Assembly (NCBI GenBank): GCA_030838265.1
Contig: JAUTXA010000249.1
Coordinates: forward strand, 1-6,226
Source: Actinomycetota bacterium
GTDB lineage: Bacteria > Actinomycetota > Acidimicrobiia > Acidimicrobiales > BP-101
Direction: 5' to 3'
Length of the DNA stretch: 6,226 nt
Below are positions 5,722-6,226 of this stretch, piece by piece. The first letter of the stretch is position 1. Each line of letters begins with the position of its first letter. The notes under the pieces are model-generated. The model searched no databases. It saw nothing but the letters and a program-made list of their open reading frames with translations, and had not been told where the DNA came from. Both the position numbers and the translations under genes were made by a program.

Positions 5722-6226
5722 AGCCGGGCCTCGGCCTCACCCCGCCCCGCGGCCGTCCTCTCTCGGTTGTTCTCGTCGTGGCTGCCTCCGTTGTTCTGGC
5801 CCTGGGCGGGGGCGGGTGCACCCACGGTCGGAGGCGGGCGACTCCTCCGGGGGGCACCACCTCGTCGTCGGTCCGTTCGGTTGGCGATCACCCTCGCGGC
5901 GGCTCGGCCCGGGTGGGGATGTGGGGTGACCCCGACCCTGCCGCGCCGACGTTGGCCGGTGCCGCAGCGCGGGCGCTGGTCCTTCCTCAGCTCTACGTGG
6001 CCCAGCCCGATGGGTCGTGGAAGCCGTCGCTGGTCGCGCCGGGATCCGGTCGTCTCGCCGCCGATCACCAGTCGGCATCGTTCCGACTGCGGCCTGGGGC
6101 GCGGTGGTCCGACGGCTCGCCCATCACGGCGGCCGATCTGCGGCGGACCGCTGACACCCGCTTCGTCTCGAGCGTCGACGACCCGGTCGCCGGTGGACCG
6201 ATCACCGTCCACTTCTCCCATCCCTT
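5718..6226 (+). CDS. Second family 5 substrate-binding lipoprotein, 3' end beyond the window
   Basis: An uninterrupted frame runs from a GTG at 5718 to the window edge, giving 169 complete codons. Its GTG overlaps the preceding stop as GTGA. The first 34 residues look like a lipoprotein signal peptide: Arg11 and Arg13, a hydrophobic core at about 15-29, then four glycines and Cys34. The lipobox is weak because position -3 is Gly. After a Pro/Ser/Thr/Arg-rich linker, the family 5 N-lobe is visible: ARVGMWGDPDPAAPTL at 64-79, LPQLYVAQPDGSWKPSL at 89-105, and FRLRPGARWSDGSPITAADL at 122-141. The last is the classic DG...TAAD motif. It aligns with residues 36-116 of the upstream binding protein but is clearly divergent. 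The stretch after the TAAD motif is unusually short. It may give the same transporter a second specificity, or it may have a sensing role; the full length is needed to judge. Confidence 0.85.
   Translation, partial: MKPGLGLTPPRGRPLSVVLVVAASVVLALGGGGCTHGRRRATPPGGTTSSSVRSVGDHPRGGSARVGMWGDPDPAAPTLAGAAARALVLPQLYVAQPDGSWKPSLVAPGSGRLAADHQSASFRLRPGARWSDGSPITAADLRRTADTRFVSSVDDPVAGGPITVHFSHP

Noticed and set aside
5432..5929. Plus-strand open frame of 165 codons bridging the two binding-protein genes
   Set aside because: It is out of frame with both binding proteins, is Arg/Ser-rich without motifs, and cannot coexist with the two well-supported genes.
5613..6221. Minus-strand open frame of 202 codons at the 3' edge
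   Set aside because: It covers the region where the + strand encodes a signal peptide and family 5 binding-protein motifs. The minus-strand product is Arg/Gly/Pro-rich low-complexity sequence.

Overview
This is a GC-rich window with G/C-biased third codon positions. It has GTG and TTG starts alongside ATG, very tight gene packing and lipoprotein-type solute-binding proteins. That style suggests a high-GC Gram-positive actinobacterium, possibly an environmental lineage such as Acidimicrobiia. This is inferred from style only, as no marker gene is present.

Every gene I can support is on the + strand, and together they form one peptide-type (Dpp/Opp family) ABC importer operon. The order is permease 1 (dppB-like, 69-1043), permease 2 (dppC-like, 1036-2031), ATPase 1 (dppD-like, 2028-3110), ATPase 2 (dppF-like, 3107-4135), a lipoprotein substrate-binding protein (4141-5721), and the 5' part of a second, divergent binding protein (5718 to the window edge). 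The second binding protein starts at GTG and runs off the window. The first 68 bases hold a good Shine-Dalgarno sequence and perhaps the last codons of an upstream gene.

The expected division of labour is as follows. A lipid-anchored binding protein captures a peptide or similar solute outside the membrane. The two permeases form the channel, and the two ATPases dock on the permeases' EAA loops and power import. Both ATPases have intact Walker A, Q-loop, signature, Walker B and H-loop motifs, and both permeases have intact EAA motifs, so the transporter looks functional. The substrate cannot be read from the sequence; di- or oligopeptides are the default, but nickel, sugars and other solutes are used by the same family.

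All junctions overlap or lie within 5 bp. Three of them are the 4-base overlap GTGA, and one is an 8-bp overlap into a TTG start. I see no terminator or internal promoter, so this looks like one translationally coupled transcript. There are no RNA genes, mobile elements or CRISPR arrays. The core is an ordinary, well-known system. The points worth a second look are the second, compact binding protein at the 3' edge, the four-cysteine pattern in both ATPases, a perfect 10-bp hairpin near the start of dppD, and a strong internal Shine-Dalgarno inside dppB.
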